The notes below the pieces were generated by a model, which did not search any database, had not been told where the DNA came from, and was given only the letters and a program-made list of their open reading frames with translations. The translations under genes were made by a program, and so were the position numbers. DNA of 64,000 bases, taken from assembly GCF_017876755.1 (NCBI RefSeq), contig NZ_JAGIOO010000001.1, positions 1,984,001 through 2,048,000 of the forward strand, read 5' to 3'. The DNA is from Crossiella equi. GTDB lineage: Bacteria; Actinomycetota; Actinomycetes; Mycobacteriales; Pseudonocardiaceae. How positions within the stretch are numbered: the first letter of the stretch is position 1; each line of letters starts with the position of its first letter. Below are positions 63,201 to 64,000 of this stretch, piece by piece.

Positions 63201-64000
63201 GCCGGTGAGCCCGCCGAGCAGCACCGCGACGGCGCCCTGCAGGACGGTGTTGAGCGTCCAGCCGTGGCCGCGGGCGAGCGCGCCCAGGGCCGTGGTGAGC
63301 TCCTCGGGCACCTCGACGGTGAACTCCGCCGGGGTGACCGCACGGGTGCGGTCGGCGGCCGGGGCGAGCAGGGTGGGCCCGTCCAGACCGTCCAGGACAG
63401 CGGCCCAGGCGGCGCGGGCGGCCTCGTGGTCGCGGCCGGTGAGCCAGCGCAGGTAGTCGCGGTAGGCCGGGGCGGGTGGCAGCTCGCGGCCCGCGTACGC
63501 GGCGAGCAGCTCGCCGAGCAGCACGGACAGGGACCAGCCGTCCAGGACGGCGTGGTGGGCGGAGAGCGTGAGCCGCCGGGGGGTGACGTGCAGCCGCAGC
63601 AGCGGGCCGTGCACGAGGTCGAAGCCCTCCTCCGCCTCGGTCACCACCGCCAGCCGCGCGGTGGTGTGCACGAGCTGCGTCCACTCCCCCGTGCCGAGGC
63701 GGTGGAAGGTGGTGCGCAGGCTGTCGTGCCTCGCGGTCACGGTGGCCACGGCTTGGCGCAGCCGGTCCTGTTCGGCCGGGCGGTCCAGGTCCAGGGACAG
63801 TTCGAGCCGGTACGGGTCGTTCACCCCGGCCAGCTCGTGGTGGTAGAGCAGGCCCGCCTGGAGCGGGGTCAGGGGCAGCACGTCGGTGACCCCGGCGGGC
63901 AGCCGGTCGACCTCGGCCTGGGTGAGCGCGACCAGGGGGAAGTCGGCGGGGGTGTGCCCACCGCCGCCCGCCTCGACGTGCCGGACCAGGCCGCGCAGCG
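60276..64000 (-). CDS. Nonribosomal peptide synthetase, terminal C-A-T-TE module (5' part outside window)
   Basis: At least 1,241 residues; the frame is open at 64000. The visible part begins with a linker ([14 protein letters not shown]), then a condensation domain ([14 protein letters not shown], active site [17 protein letters not shown] near 63550). The adenylation domain (~62600-61250) has A3 [21 protein letters not shown]4 FDAATYELW (Asp235 present, so an alpha-amino acid), A5 [14 protein letters not shown] and A7/A8 [11 protein letters not shown]. The carrier has [14 protein letters not shown] (Ser near 61097), and the thioesterase has [15 protein letters not shown] (60710-60726) and a terminal His in [12 protein letters not shown]. 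It releases the finished peptide. I do not assign its amino acid. Confidence 0.95.
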   Translation of the reverse strand, partial: LRGLVRHVEAGGGGHTPADFPLVALTQAEVDRLPAGVTDVLPLTPLQAGLLYHHELAGVNDPYRLELSLDLDRPAEQDRLRQAVATVTARHDSLRTTFHRLGTGEWTQLVHTTARLAVVTEAEEGFDLVHGPLLRLHVTPRRLTLSAHHAVLDGWSLSVLLGELLAAYAGRELPPAPAYRDYLRWLTGRDHEAARAAWAAVLDGLDGPTLLAPAADRTRAVTPAEFTVEVPEELTTALGALARGHGWTLNTVLQGAVAVLLGGLTGRTDVVFGATSAGRPAELPGVERLVGLFINTLPVRVDLSGRVHEVLDAVQERQSALGEHQHLGLTEATGGVEPFDTILVFENYPTDPAALVTDEHGLQVTGLGGHDATHYPLAIAAAPGRTLALRFVHRPDVLDGATARAYADRLQLILALFVADPFRALSTLDLLTAQERQRLLVTANSTARAVPPRTLPQAVAAQDPADTAILCGDERITYGELDTRANRLARRLLRFGLRPEDRVAVLHRRSADYVVSVLAVLKAGGAYVPLDHRYPDARIALVLADTRAVLLLTDTGAVRDVAVPQVVVDADASIREESGQHLDLSTHPDQLAQVIFTSGSAGRPKGVAISHRNIVELAADRSWAASRQRVLLHAAPAFDAATYELWVPLTSGGLVAIATSEVSDVDEIAELITRHRLTSALFTPVLFAELVERHPHAVAALTEVWTGGEAASPAVFRAALDAGATPVNAYGPAENTVIATTHRPTAIGTAVPIGTPADNTRVYVLDERLRPVPVGVPGELYLAGTGLARGYLGQAARTAERFVADPFGAPGTRMYRTGDLARWRLDGALEFAGRADDQVKLRGFRIEPGEVEAALTAHPEVSAAAVVLRSERLLAYAVTTADPAALRAFLAQRLPEYLVPSAVVPLPALPMTVNGKLDHAALPEPARRAAAVPPRNHTESVLCGLFEEVLGVSPVGITDSFFDLGGHSLSATRLVSRVRAVLDVPLTLPALFAQPTVAGLAPALGVVGAGALDVLLPLRTEGTGAPLFCVHPVSGLGWGFRALATGLPRPVYALQSPYLADPALPAHDLDQLAGIHLAAIRSVQPHGPYHLLGYSMGGLLAHTLATRLQAEGEQVALLAVLDGYPGVDTVDPDPAELAQDVRAELGEAADAATVEGVVAATVANTRAAADHWPSPYHGDLLLFRATDGDDPATWESGVDGRLEVHDVPAPHAALLTPAALEVVLPVLTTRLTRRPEGDPR

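Overview
The window is very GC-rich (strong G/C bias at third codon positions, many GTG starts, GGAGG-type ribosome sites or leaderless starts) and comes from an actinomycete, most likely a member of the Pseudonocardiaceae or a close relative. Evidence is the mycobacterium-like gene order pgsA-DUF881-sbp-DUF881-gcvH-garA-MerR-bifunctional nuclease-MerR-gcvP, anti-sigma-type STAS/ATPase fusions, a DUF397 protein and a nonribosomal peptide cluster. I recognise no tRNA, rRNA or CRISPR array.

Layout. 1-2600: a secreted PQQ-type sugar dehydrogenase (cut by the window edge) and an AcnR-like TetR regulator. 2604-18623: a 14 kb block of accessory and housekeeping genes (GntR regulator, TauE permease, P450, peptide transporter, LacI regulator, two CNNM/CBS membrane proteins, a sigma-like factor with a STAS/ATPase partner, a solute-binding/VWA protein, a peptidase-E-like protein). 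It lies between two apparently identical, oppositely oriented 1 kb IS982-family elements. 18676-30001: gcvP behind a tandem glycine riboswitch, three related small six-cysteine secreted proteins, then the conserved cell-cycle/metabolism block from resR to pgsA. 30110-37922: a DUF6319-like protein, a CheB gene with two compensating frameshifts, a STAS/ATPase fusion, a CheR-PAS protein, and glmS.

38086-53215 looks like one catabolic region. It has a probable kynurenine formamidase, kynureninase, a tryptophan 2,3-dioxygenase and an Lrp-type regulator. After a VOC/UvrA-like resistance pair come a BadI/MenB-like crotonase, an SDR, a RidA deaminase, a PaaX-family regulator, a 2-aminobenzoate-CoA ligase and a fused FAD-monooxygenase/old-yellow-enzyme protein of the 2-aminobenzoyl-CoA monooxygenase/reductase type. 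Together they could take tryptophan through kynurenine and anthranilate to anthraniloyl-CoA and on to a dearomatised, deaminated, ring-opened CoA thioester. Three promoter regions in its second half share the element TTGAC(G/T)GTCGTC; in two of them the distance to a leaderless GTG start is exactly the same.

53224-64000: an EI24-type membrane protein, a small acidic protein, a secreted AbfB-GH43 arabinan-type hydrolase, a TetR regulator, and the 3' end of a minus-strand NRPS operon (terminal C-A-T-TE module, MbtH, GNAT, VioD-like capreomycidine synthase, VioC-like arginine hydroxylase). The operon should make a capreomycidine-containing peptide; the rest of it lies beyond the right edge.
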